Origin: 2-12-FULL-35-15 sp036386835
GTDB taxonomy: Bacteria > Bacteroidota > Bacteroidia > 2-12-FULL-35-15
Length of the DNA: 64,000 nucleotides
Reading direction: 5' to 3'
Assembly: GCA_036386835.1 (NCBI GenBank)
Contig: DASVUX010000061.1
Location: 1 to 64,000 of the forward strand
Part shown: piece after piece, positions 25,327 to 33,831 of the stretch
Position numbering within the stretch: position 1 is the stretch's first letter
Layout of the letters: each line of letters starts with the position of its first letter
The notes under the pieces: model-generated
Told to the model about the DNA's origin: nothing
The model's input: only the letters and a program-made list of their open reading frames with translations
The model's database searches: none
Translations under genes and position numbers: made by a program

Positions 25327-26730
25327 ATGGAAAAATTCGATGTTACTGTTATCGGCTCTGGCCCGGGAGGGTATGTAGCTGCAATACGCTGCGCGCAATT
25401 AGGTATGAAAACCGCGATCATAGAGCGATATGATACACTTGGAGGAACCTGTCTGAATGTTGGTTGCATCCCTTCCAAGGCTCTCCTGGATTCTTCCGAA
25501 CATTATCATAATGCCACACATACATTTACGGAGCATGGTATCGATGTAAAGGATGTAAAGGTAAACCTGAAGCAGATGATCAAGCGTAAGGGGGATGTTG
25601 TTAAGCAGACCTGTGACGGGATCTCTTTTCTAATGAAAAAAAATAAGATCACGGTTTTTACCGGGCATGGGTCTTTTTTAAATAAGAATACGATAGAAAT
25701 TACGGGTGCTGACGGCAAAAAAACACAGGTTGAATCCGGTAAAACAATTATAGCGACCGGCTCAAAACCAACTTCGTTGCCGGGAATTGAGATCGATAAA
25801 AAAAGGGTGATCACATCAACGGAAGCTCTGGAGTTAACAGAAATTCCAAAACACATGGTGATTATTGGCGGAGGTGTGATCGGGTTGGAATTAGGTTCTG
25901 TTTACGCCCGCCTTGGTGCGAAGATCTCTGTAGTTGAGTTTACCGGGGGCATTATCAGTACAATGGACGCAGCCTTAGGAAAAGAATTACAGAAGAGCCT
26001 TAAAAAATTAGGCTTCGAATTTTACTTCAATCACAAAGTAACAGGAGTTACAGCAAAAGGAAAAGAAGTAGTAGTAACGGCAGATAATTCCAAAGGCGAA
26101 AAGGTGGAAGTGAAAGGCGACTATTGCCTTGTTTCAGTGGGGAGAAAACCATACACCGATAATCTTGGTCTTGATAAGGCAGGAGTGAAAATGGATAGCC
26201 GCGGAAGGATTGAAACAGATGATCATCTTCAGACAAATGTTCCGGGGATCTATGCCATCGGTGATGTAGTAAAAGGTGCAATGCTTGCCCATAAAGCTGA
26301 AGAGGAAGGTGTGTATGTTGCTGAAACAATGGCGGGTCAAAAACCTCATATCAATTATAATCTTATTCCCGGGGTTGTTTATACATGGCCCGAAGTGGCT
26401 GCAGTAGGATATACTGAAGAGCAATTGAAGGAACAGGGAAGAAAATACAGGTCAGGAAGCTTTCCTTTCAAAGCAAGCGGAAGGGCAAGGGCATCAATGG
26501 ATACTGACGGATTTGTGAAAGTGCTTGCTGATGAAACTACGGATGAGATCCTTGGTGTTCACATGATCGGGCCGCGTGCTGCAGATATGATAGCCGAAGC
26601 GGTTGTTGCAATGGAGTTTCGTGCAAGTGCCGAAGATATTTCAAGAATGAGCCATGCGCATCCTACATTTACCGAAGCCATCAAAGAGGCTTGCCTCGAT
26701 GCCACCGGAAAACGTGCTTTGCATATCTGA
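25327..26730 (+). CDS. lpd: Dihydrolipoyl dehydrogenase (E3)
   Basis: A 467-aa flavoprotein that reoxidises dihydrolipoamide in the pyruvate, 2-oxoglutarate and related dehydrogenase complexes and in glycine cleavage. Present are the FAD site VIGSGPGGYVAAI, the redox disulfide GGTCLNVGCIPSK, the NAD site IIGGGVIGLELG, the second FAD motif GIYAIGDV and the C-terminal catalytic HAHPTFTE. The conserved start MEKFDVTVIG fixes ATG 25327. The E1 and E2 genes are not in the window. Independent of hemH, which starts 78 bases later. Confidence 0.95.
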   Translation: MEKFDVTVIGSGPGGYVAAIRCAQLGMKTAIIERYDTLGGTCLNVGCIPSKALLDSSEHYHNATHTFTEHGIDVKDVKVNLKQMIKRKGDVVKQTCDGISFLMKKNKITVFTGHGSFLNKNTIEITGADGKKTQVESGKTIIATGSKPTSLPGIEIDKKRVITSTEALELTEIPKHMVIIGGGVIGLELGSVYARLGAKISVVEFTGGIISTMDAALGKELQKSLKKLGFEFYFNHKVTGVTAKGKEVVVTADNSKGEKVEVKGDYCLVSVGRKPYTDNLGLDKAGVKMDSRGRIETDDHLQTNVPGIYAIGDVVKGAMLAHKAEEEGVYVAETMAGQKPHINYNLIPGVVYTWPEVAAVGYTEEQLKEQGRKYRSGSFPFKASGRARASMDTDGFVKVLADETTDEILGVHMIGPRAADMIAEAVVAMEFRASAEDISRMSHAHPTFTEAIKEACLDATGKRALHI

Positions 26731-26808
26731 TTTTAGATTTAGAATTATTGATTTGTAGAATTACATCTCAATCTGGATTTCTTCAAATCAAAAATCTGAA
26801 ATTGAATA

Positions 26809-27825
26809 ATGAAAACAGGAGTACTTTTAATTAATCTTGGAACCCCGGACAGCCCGAAAACTTCGGATGTACGGAAATACCTTACACAATTCCTTAATGA
26901 TCCGCGGGTTATTGATATAAGCCCGGCAGGCAGGTTTGTGCTCGTGAACGGAATCATTGTTCCCTTCCGCTCTTCTAAATCTGCGAAGCTCTATGAAAAG
27001 ATCTGGACTGAGGAAGGCTCTCCGTTATTAGTGAATAGTGTGAAGATGAAGCAAAAGCTCCAGGAAGAACTGGGAAAGGAATTTATTGTTGAACTCGGGA
27101 TGCGTTACCAGAGCCCCAGCCTTGAATCGGCATTAAATAACCTCCGTGCGGCACAGGTCGGCAAGATCATTATGATACCCCTGTATCCGCAGTATGCTTC
27201 CTCAAGTACGGGATCTTCCATTGAAGAAGCGATGCGTATATTGAAAAAATGGGAAGTGACCCCCTCCATAGAGATCATTTCAAAGTTCTACGACAATCCC
27301 GATTTTATTGATGCCTGTGTTGACAGGGCAAAGAAATATGATGTTTTATCATACGATCATTTTATTTTCAGCTATCATGGTTTGCCCGAAAGGCACATCA
27401 TGAAAGGTTCTGCGCATTATGGCAATGATTCCTGCAAGCTGGGAAGCTGCTGTGAAGTGATCACCAAAAGAAACCAGTATTGCTATCGTGCCAACTGTTT
27501 TGAAACAACACGACAGCTTGTTAAACGACTGAACATTCCGGAAGGGAAGTATGAAACCACATTCCAGTCGAGGCTTAATGATAAGTGGATCAAGCCTTAC
27601 AGTGATAAGGTTATAGAAGAGAAAGCAAAAGGAGGAAAGAAAAAGATATTGGTCTTTTCACCTGCATTTGTTGCGGATTGCCTTGAAACCATCTATGAAA
27701 TTGGCACCGAGTACCAGGAGATCTTTACTGAACATGGTGGCGAAAAAGTACAGCTTGTAGAGAGCCTGAATGATTCGCCTGTATGGATCAATGCTTTGAA
27801 GAAGATGGTATTAAAAAGAGCATAA
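26809..27825 (+). CDS. hemH: Ferrochelatase
   Basis: A 338-aa enzyme that inserts ferrous iron into protoporphyrin IX, the last step of haem synthesis. The start GVLLINLGTPDSP is diagnostic, as is FSYHGLPERHI with the catalytic His. A later CKLGSCCEV and CYRANCFET arrangement of Cys residues is notable and could hold an iron-sulfur cluster or metal, but that is inference. The late Glu in DCLETIYEI is in the expected place. The gene closes with a strong terminator. Confidence 0.93.
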   Translation: MKTGVLLINLGTPDSPKTSDVRKYLTQFLNDPRVIDISPAGRFVLVNGIIVPFRSSKSAKLYEKIWTEEGSPLLVNSVKMKQKLQEELGKEFIVELGMRYQSPSLESALNNLRAAQVGKIIMIPLYPQYASSSTGSSIEEAMRILKKWEVTPSIEIISKFYDNPDFIDACVDRAKKYDVLSYDHFIFSYHGLPERHIMKGSAHYGNDSCKLGSCCEVITKRNQYCYRANCFETTRQLVKRLNIPEGKYETTFQSRLNDKWIKPYSDKVIEEKAKGGKKKILVFSPAFVADCLETIYEIGTEYQEIFTEHGGEKVQLVESLNDSPVWINALKKMVLKRA

Positions 27826-27826
27826 A

Positions 27827-27851
27827 AAAATCCCGGTTTAACCGGGATTTT
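27827..27851 (+). terminator. Terminator of hemH
   Basis: An 11-bp perfect stem, 27827-27837 with 27841-27851, loop TTA, flanked by A and T runs; also usable by the convergent gene at 27886. Confidence 0.85.
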
Positions 27852-27885
27852 ATTTTGACAGCTCTAACGCGAGAGTGTGCGGGGA

Positions 27886-30831
27886 TCAGCCTTTTAAAAA
27901 TTTGCTCTTTAGAACAGAATTTCCGTTTGTAATAACAATATAATATAACCCGTTATTCATTCCGTCAAGCTGTATTGTTGTATTATTAGTGCCTTCCAAA
28001 ACTAAACGTTTGTCAGAGTAAACTACCTTCCCGGTTGCATCATAAATATTGATCACCATATTCCCCGGGTTCTCTGATTCAAAAGTTAGCCCGATCATAT
28101 CAGTAGCCGGGTTAGGTTTTACCATCAGATCGGAGATCAGGCTTATTTCAACGGATTCAACTTTTGAATATTCATACTTACCGTCATAATCGGTTTGCTT
28201 AAGCCTGTAATAGGAAACCCCGGGATATGGATTAGGGTCAGTGGAGCGGTAGCTTAACAACTGGGTGCTGTTGCCGGCACCTTTAACAGTAGTTAAGAAC
28301 TCAAAATTAATCCCATCCTGTGACTTTTCAATTGTAAAATAGTCATTATTGATCTCTGTTGCGGTTAACCAGCTAAGCTCCACATCACGGGTCGCTTTCC
28401 TGTATTCCGCTTCAAATGAAAGAAGTTCTATTGGTAACGGATTATTACAAACTGCTACAGCAGCACCGCTTTGTTGCTGGATGTCAGTCACACAGCCTAC
28501 ACTTGTCCAGGAACCTATCTCACCGTCAGAATATGTTTTGAAGGAGATTCCGAGATCTTCATTATACAAGCAATTTACAGTTGATTTGGTTCTTGCCTGG
28601 AAGCAAGCCTGCCATCCGAAGCCCGGAGTTTCACTATCCTCACAGTTATTTGAAGCAGTCGCTGCAGCATTTGTCCCGAAAATCTTGGTGTTGGCTGTCA
28701 CGACTTCTGCATTGCACATTAGGTCATTAGAAACGGCAGCAGCTGCCGGGATTCCTGCGGTATTATTACACCCTCCTCCTACAGCACTTACACTAAACCC
28801 GAAAGTGCCGATTGCACCACCCCAGCCGTCAACCTGGATAAAATAGGTTTGTCCTGCAGTCAAAGCAACAGTAACCCTTGAGCGATAATTTGTTGCGCCT
28901 ACATCGTCATTGCAACCGACTAACACATAACTTCCCTGGCAGGAACTTACTGGATTTAAGGTGCGCCAGACAGCTATTTGTGTATCAGTCAGGGTTCCAC
29001 CGGTATGATTGGTAGAAAAACAATAGTTTCCGGTTGTTACAGGAGTAAAAGAATACCATACATCATTATCAACGGTTAAGTCACTCCAGCAATTTGCTGT
29101 AGGGGTTGTATTCCCATCCCCAAAACTTCCGTCAGGATTCGTAGCCCCTGTTTCAGTAAAATACCATCCGGCCGGCAATACACAATTCCCCGGAACAGCC
29201 CATGCGCCTCCGCAGGGATTTTGATTATAATCCACCCCAGTCGGGGAATTGATCCAGGCCCAGGTACCATAACTTGCATTTACAGCATTACCAAAGCCAT
29301 GAGATTGAGTGATAGGTGTAACCGTTGGGCTTATCCCGTTGGTACCAAATGTAAGGTCCCAGCCATTTCCTGTGAGCGTTGGAACAATTCCTTGCAGCCA
29401 GTTACAGGCTGCTTTATCATAATAGGGAATGTCGATGCAAAAAGTAACCACGGTGCTGGGTGAGTATTGGCCAAGTACAGGCGCAGGATTTGCCGTAATT
29501 GCTGATTGGGTGTTGCATGAATTATTATCAGGGTAAGTACGAACACAGATTTCAAAATTTCCCGTTGCCACGCCATTTTCAGGTGTCACCGAAACAAAGA
29601 ATGTTCCCGCACCTCCGATGTTATATCCGGTGAGTGTGGCAACATTGGCTGAGCCGTTATCACAACCATTAGCATAATAAGTATTACACCCGCTCCAGAT
29701 CTGTATGTGCGGATCGAATCCTGTTCCGGTTACGGTGATGTCCAAGGTAACATCAGTTGTTGGGTAAGTAAATTCAAACCATGCAACAGGCCCCGTAGGG
29801 TTTGTACAGGAGGCAGTGATGGAAGTGCCTATATTGGTAGCACCTGTATTACAATCGTTGATACAAAGCTGCGTATTGCTCGCTAAATTAATGGCAGTAG
29901 TTTCCAGGGCGCAATTGTCATTATCGGTACAGGCAACCGGTGGGGTTGTAAGACAAATATTAAAGGTTCCAACATTCGTTTGGGTAGCAGTCACCATAAT
30001 CCAGTATGTGGTTCCTACGGTTAGCCCTGTGGAAAGAAAGGTCTGCGTTGCAGAGATCCCGTTAAAACAGTCAAGGATTGTTAAAGCCGGGGCAGCACAT
30101 GTACCGGTATTCTGCATAACCGCAATGTCAACTGTTCCAGCTGTGCCGTCGGTGTAGCCAATGTTCATATTAGCAGCGGTAGCTGTAAAGGAAATAAATT
30201 CCTCGTATGTGCCCTGCTCAATACATCCGCCGGATAAACAAACCCTTTTATTTATGTTATCCCCTGAAAAGCATGGACCGCCAGAAGTAATATTATTCCG
30301 TGGGGTAACAGGAGCACAGTTCGTATAAAGCGCATTGGAAAGACTGGTATAAGTCGCGTTTGTACAGCCCTGGTAGACACAGTAAGTTCCGAACATTGTC
30401 GCATTGTTCCCTCCCCCTTCCCTGATGATTCGGGCCCAGTAAGTAGTACCGACAGTGGTGGCAAGGGTTAATGTATTGGTTGAGCCCGCAGCATCTGAAC
30501 AAGCCATTTGCGTAAGACCTGCGCAGGACCCGGAATAGATGTATACGGCCGCATCCCTGGTGGAATTTACGTATTCAAATATGGTAACTGTAGATTGAGC
30601 TACAAAAGAGATCCACGCCTCATCAACATTCGTAGTCGTTGCTGCACATGGAGCAGCGAGGGCAGGAGTAGCATTAGGAACGTTCCCCCCTCCAACATTA
30701 AATGTAACAGGGGTACAGGATGATGCATTAACATTTCCGTGCGCTAATGCAGTAGCACAGGTGTTATTCGTCTGTGCAGAGACGCAGAGTGAAATGAAAA
30801 CAATAGTTGAAAGCAGTAGTATTTTCTTCAT
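27886..30831 (-). CDS. Large secreted protein with T9SS type A sorting domain
   Basis: A 981-aa protein with a signal peptide (ending VSAQ) and an N-terminal two thirds of Cys-rich, Thr/Asn-rich beta modules resembling pre-peptidase C-terminal (PPC) domains, with recurring Tyr-Trp-x-Met/Arg-Val and GTF-type motifs. A fibronectin-like region (ELLSFEAEYRKATRDVELSW) and a T9SS type A tail follow (VKPNPATDMIGLTF, ending FLKG). It is probably a cell-surface or released protein; no enzyme motif is visible. ATG 30831 is used because it starts the signal peptide, and it lies one base after the stop of the small exported protein upstream, so the two are cotranslated. Confidence 0.8.
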   Translation of the reverse strand: MKKILLLSTIVFISLCVSAQTNNTCATALAHGNVNASSCTPVTFNVGGGNVPNATPALAAPCAATTTNVDEAWISFVAQSTVTIFEYVNSTRDAAVYIYSGSCAGLTQMACSDAAGSTNTLTLATTVGTTYWARIIREGGGNNATMFGTYCVYQGCTNATYTSLSNALYTNCAPVTPRNNITSGGPCFSGDNINKRVCLSGGCIEQGTYEEFISFTATAANMNIGYTDGTAGTVDIAVMQNTGTCAAPALTILDCFNGISATQTFLSTGLTVGTTYWIMVTATQTNVGTFNICLTTPPVACTDNDNCALETTAINLASNTQLCINDCNTGATNIGTSITASCTNPTGPVAWFEFTYPTTDVTLDITVTGTGFDPHIQIWSGCNTYYANGCDNGSANVATLTGYNIGGAGTFFVSVTPENGVATGNFEICVRTYPDNNSCNTQSAITANPAPVLGQYSPSTVVTFCIDIPYYDKAACNWLQGIVPTLTGNGWDLTFGTNGISPTVTPITQSHGFGNAVNASYGTWAWINSPTGVDYNQNPCGGAWAVPGNCVLPAGWYFTETGATNPDGSFGDGNTTPTANCWSDLTVDNDVWYSFTPVTTGNYCFSTNHTGGTLTDTQIAVWRTLNPVSSCQGSYVLVGCNDDVGATNYRSRVTVALTAGQTYFIQVDGWGGAIGTFGFSVSAVGGGCNNTAGIPAAAAVSNDLMCNAEVVTANTKIFGTNAAATASNNCEDSETPGFGWQACFQARTKSTVNCLYNEDLGISFKTYSDGEIGSWTSVGCVTDIQQQSGAAVAVCNNPLPIELLSFEAEYRKATRDVELSWLTATEINNDYFTIEKSQDGINFEFLTTVKGAGNSTQLLSYRSTDPNPYPGVSYYRLKQTDYDGKYEYSKVESVEISLISDLMVKPNPATDMIGLTFESENPGNMVINIYDATGKVVYSDKRLVLEGTNNTTIQLDGMNNGLYYIVITNGNSVLKSKFLKG

Positions 30832-30832
30832 G

Positions 30833-31078
30833 TTAATCATTTTTAATTGCATCCGATTGCTGAACTATTATATTCTTTTCCTTTACCGGGTTCGGGGTTG
30901 CGGTCTTTATTTCCGCGATAGTCGTACAACTGCCGTAGGATTTAGTCCGCTTTATATCACCAATATTATTTTGTTTTCTTTTTAATATAAGACTATCATT
31001 ATCAGGGACTTGAGTTTGGCCCAATAATGAAACACCAAAGACTAAAAATAATCCGGCCGTTAATATTAATTTTTCCAT
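30833..31078 (-). CDS. Small exported protein coupled to the large T9SS cargo
   Basis: An 81-aa product with a signal peptide (MEKLILTAGLFLVFGVSLLG) and a short mature part of about 60 residues rich in Lys, Asn and Asp with one Cys. The stop TAA is separated by a single base from the ATG of the 981-aa protein. No family is recognised. Tight coupling suggests a product needed with the large cargo (stabilising, folding or export), but the small gene could also simply carry the translation start for its neighbour. Confidence 0.55.
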   Translation of the reverse strand: MEKLILTAGLFLVFGVSLLGQTQVPDNDSLILKRKQNNIGDIKRTKSYGSCTTIAEIKTATPNPVKEKNIIVQQSDAIKND

Positions 31079-31182
31079 ATATTTCCCTCGATTAATAATT
31101 ATTTTCTATAGACGTAAATATACGCCAAAAAGTTGCAATTCCATTAGTAATCAAGGGATTATTTATAATATCAGGAAAATTA

Positions 31183-31818
31183 ATGAAATATGTGATTTGT
31201 ATAATTCTCCACTTTGTTTGCAATAAAATAAATTTCACCGGTGAATGGCAATTGAAGAAATACGAGAATGGCATTGCGATATATACGCGCTCACTGGAGA
31301 ACTCTCCTTACAAAGAGTTAAAATCCGTTGTAAAACTGCAAACCACATTAAGCAGTGTTGTGTCCATCCTGACTGATTGGACCTCGTATCCTGAGTGGGT
31401 GTACCGGTGTGGCGAGTCCTCAACGTTAAAAAAAACAGGCGCTACAGATTGGATTCATTATCAAACAGTTGTAGCCCCTTGGCCGGTGGATAGCCGGGAT
31501 TTTGTAGTGAGAGTCAGGCTAAACCAGGATCCGGAATCCAAGATCGTAAAAATAATTTCAGAAAGTATACCTGATTATATTCCTAAAACAGAAGATAAGG
31601 TCAGGATCCGGGAGTTCAGGGCCTCCTGGACCTTAACTCCTATAAACGGAGAGGTAGAAGTTGTATATGAGCTGATGGTTAATCCCGGTGGTTATGTTCC
31701 GGCATGGCTGATCAATCTTGCGGTTGTTGATGGTCCGTATGAAACAACCCGGAATCTAATGGACAGGATTAAAAACACCAAGCACCGGGAGGCTAAGTTT
31801 CCATATATAAAAGATTGA
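31183..31818 (+). CDS. START/SRPBCC-domain lipid-binding protein
   Basis: A 211-aa protein with a hydrophobic N-terminus (signal or anchor) and a START-like helix-grip domain: WQLKKYENGIAIYTR, then DWTSYPEWVYRC, WPVDSRDFVVRV and the long C-terminal helix ETTRNLMDRIKN. The family binds lipids or other hydrophobic ligands in a deep pocket. It sits directly upstream of two acyltransferase genes likely to make amino-acid lipids, which would fit lipid carriage, although a separate promoter at 31839 separates them transcriptionally. Function is inferred. Confidence 0.75.
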   Translation: MKYVICIILHFVCNKINFTGEWQLKKYENGIAIYTRSLENSPYKELKSVVKLQTTLSSVVSILTDWTSYPEWVYRCGESSTLKKTGATDWIHYQTVVAPWPVDSRDFVVRVRLNQDPESKIVKIISESIPDYIPKTEDKVRIREFRASWTLTPINGEVEVVYELMVNPGGYVPAWLINLAVVDGPYETTRNLMDRIKNTKHREAKFPYIKD

Positions 31819-31838
31819 TCGTCTTAACAATAAAACTT

Positions 31839-31846
31839 TAACTTTG
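31839..31846 (+). promoter_or_regulatory. -7 element of the acyltransferase promoter
   Basis: TAACTTTG fits TAnnTTTG and overlaps the TTG that an open frame could use as a start at 31844, so translation must begin later, at ATG 31868. Confidence 0.55.
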
Positions 31847-31867
31847 CCTCTCGAGTATAGTAATTAT

Positions 31868-32761
31868 ATGGGTATCGAAAACCAGCAAAAACCAATCGTA
31901 ACACAAACTGAAAAGTTTATTGATGTTGAGAAAGTAATCGCCTCCAAAAATCCGCGGTTACTTAAAATATTGCCCGGCTTTCTGCTGAGATATATCAAAA
32001 AAACCATACATGAAGATGACCTGAATGACGCGATCTACAGGTATAAGGATCTGCATGGTTATGAGATTGTGAAGGCTGCAATGGAGGAGTTTGGTGCCAA
32101 TACAGAAGTAAAAGGGGTAGAAAATATTCCTGCCGAAGGTGGGGTAATCATGACGGCCAATCATCCTTTGGGTGGCCTTGATGGCATCGCATTTATGAAG
32201 GTAGTCGGCCATTACAGGAAGGATATCCGCTTTTTTGTTAACGATCTCTTAATGGCCCTTAAGAATTTTGCGCCTATTTTTGTCCCTGTTAATAAACATG
32301 GTCGGAATTCAGCGGAATACACCCAAAAATTTGAAGAGGTCTACGCTTCGGATTCATGCCTGTTAATATTTCCTGCGGGGCTTGTTTCACGCAGGCAGGA
32401 AAAAAAGGTTGTTAGTGATCTTGTTTGGAGAAAGAGCTTTGTAACAAAAGCAGTTCAATATAAAAAAAACGTGGTACCGGTTTTTATTGACGGCCACAAT
32501 TCGAAGTTCTTCTATAACCTTGCCTATTGGAGAAAGAAGCTTGGGATCAAAGCTAACCTTGAAATGTTTTATCTTGTGGATGAAATGTACAGTCAGAAAG
32601 GAAAAACCATTACCTTTATTTTTGGTGAACCTATTTCCTGGGAGGTTTTTTCAAAAGATCAGCCCGCTGAGTATTGGTCAGAAAGGGTAAAACAGCATGT
32701 ATACGCTCTGAAGTCAGGAGACAAAAGTAAAATGCTTCCCACAATTAAAAAGGCTGAATGA
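31868..32761 (+). CDS. PlsC-like acyltransferase, GlsA-like
   Basis: A 297-aa membrane-associated acyltransferase. The HX4D box is present as MTANHPLGGLDG, followed by FFVNDLLMALKNF and IFVPVNKHGRNS, and the FPAGLVSR segment corresponds to the glycerophosphate-type acceptor site. The family adds an acyl chain to a hydroxyl. Next to a GNAT acyltransferase it matches the two-gene system that makes N-acyl, O-acyl amino-acid lipids (glycine lipids in Bacteroides, ornithine lipids elsewhere), where this protein does the second, O-acylation step. The start is fixed by the promoter at 31839. Confidence 0.75.
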   Translation: MGIENQQKPIVTQTEKFIDVEKVIASKNPRLLKILPGFLLRYIKKTIHEDDLNDAIYRYKDLHGYEIVKAAMEEFGANTEVKGVENIPAEGGVIMTANHPLGGLDGIAFMKVVGHYRKDIRFFVNDLLMALKNFAPIFVPVNKHGRNSAEYTQKFEEVYASDSCLLIFPAGLVSRRQEKKVVSDLVWRKSFVTKAVQYKKNVVPVFIDGHNSKFFYNLAYWRKKLGIKANLEMFYLVDEMYSQKGKTITFIFGEPISWEVFSKDQPAEYWSERVKQHVYALKSGDKSKMLPTIKKAE

Positions 32762-32785
32762 TCAGTCACATAATATTTTAGACCT

Positions 32786-33709
32786 ATGCAGGAAATTATT
32801 GCACCTGTTGAAAAGAGATTATTAGAGTCGGAGCTTACTTCGGAGCGATTCGTACGTGATACAAATAACGGGCATAATAAGATCTATATTATTACTCATC
32901 ATGATTCCCCTAATGTTATGCGGGAGATCGGCAGGTTGCGGGAATTCACTTTCAGGGCTGCCGGTGGAGGTACAGGACATGAAATCGATATAGATGAATT
33001 TGATACTGCCAACGCCCCCTATAAACAATTGATCGTATGGAATCCTGAGGAAAAGGAGATTGTTGGAGGATACCGCTTTATTAAACTCAAGGATGCCCCG
33101 TTAATCAACGGAATAGTTCATGTGGCAACTACTGAGCTATTCAGTTTCTCCGATAAATTCATGAAGGACTACGTTCCTTATACTATAGAGCTCGGAAGAT
33201 CCTTTGTCCAGCCTAAGTTCCAGCCTTCCGTAGATAACAGGAAAGGTCTTTTTTCGCTCGATAACCTCTGGGATGGCTTAGGGGCTATTGTAATAGACAA
33301 TCCCGATATAAAACATTTCTTTGGCAAGGTAACCATGTATACTGATTTTGATATTCATGCACGGGATATGATACTTGCCTTTATGAATTATTTCTTCCCG
33401 GATAAGGAGCAGCTTGTGAAGCCACTTGAACCCCTTCATCTCAAAACTGATGTTGCCGAATTCCTTAGTTCTATAAAAGGTTTATCATATAAAGATGCAC
33501 ATCGGATCCTGGGCCAGAATGTAAGGGAGAAAGGCGAGCACATTCCTCCTCTTGTAAACGCATATATGAATCTTTCTGGTACCATGCGTACTTTTGGAAC
33601 TTCCATGAACTCGCATTTCGGTGAGGTTGAGGAAACGGGGATCCTGGTTACAATCTCAGATATTTACGATACAAAGAAGGAACGGCACCTTGCCACATAC
33701 AAGAAATAG
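32786..33709 (+). CDS. GNAT acyl-amino-acid synthase, GlsB/OlsB-like
   Basis: A 307-aa protein of the acyl-ACP-dependent GNAT family often labelled putative hemolysin. The segment VMREIGRLREFTFRAAGGGTGHEIDIDEFD is the family's hallmark start (acyl-ACP and amino acid sites), with the core IVGGYRFIKL and ELGRSFVQPKF in the following strands. The reaction is transfer of a 3-hydroxy fatty acyl group to the amino group of glycine or ornithine. It lies 24 bases after the GlsA-like gene and is surely cotranscribed. The amino acid used cannot be read from the sequence. Confidence 0.78.
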   Translation: MQEIIAPVEKRLLESELTSERFVRDTNNGHNKIYIITHHDSPNVMREIGRLREFTFRAAGGGTGHEIDIDEFDTANAPYKQLIVWNPEEKEIVGGYRFIKLKDAPLINGIVHVATTELFSFSDKFMKDYVPYTIELGRSFVQPKFQPSVDNRKGLFSLDNLWDGLGAIVIDNPDIKHFFGKVTMYTDFDIHARDMILAFMNYFFPDKEQLVKPLEPLHLKTDVAEFLSSIKGLSYKDAHRILGQNVREKGEHIPPLVNAYMNLSGTMRTFGTSMNSHFGEVEETGILVTISDIYDTKKERHLATYKK

Positions 33710-33831
33710 TCTTCTTCTCCGCATTTTACAAAACCCGTAAAAATCTTACATCAGTCTTCTTTTGATTTAGTTTGGTTATTTCAGACAGGAAGCATAGCGT
33801 TTCTTTGTGCTGAATAATAAAAACCAACGCA

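Noticed and set aside
30833..31078. Toxin-antitoxin pair with the gene at 27886
   Set aside because: The upstream small protein has a signal peptide and the partner is a 981-aa exported protein, so neither fits a toxin or antitoxin.
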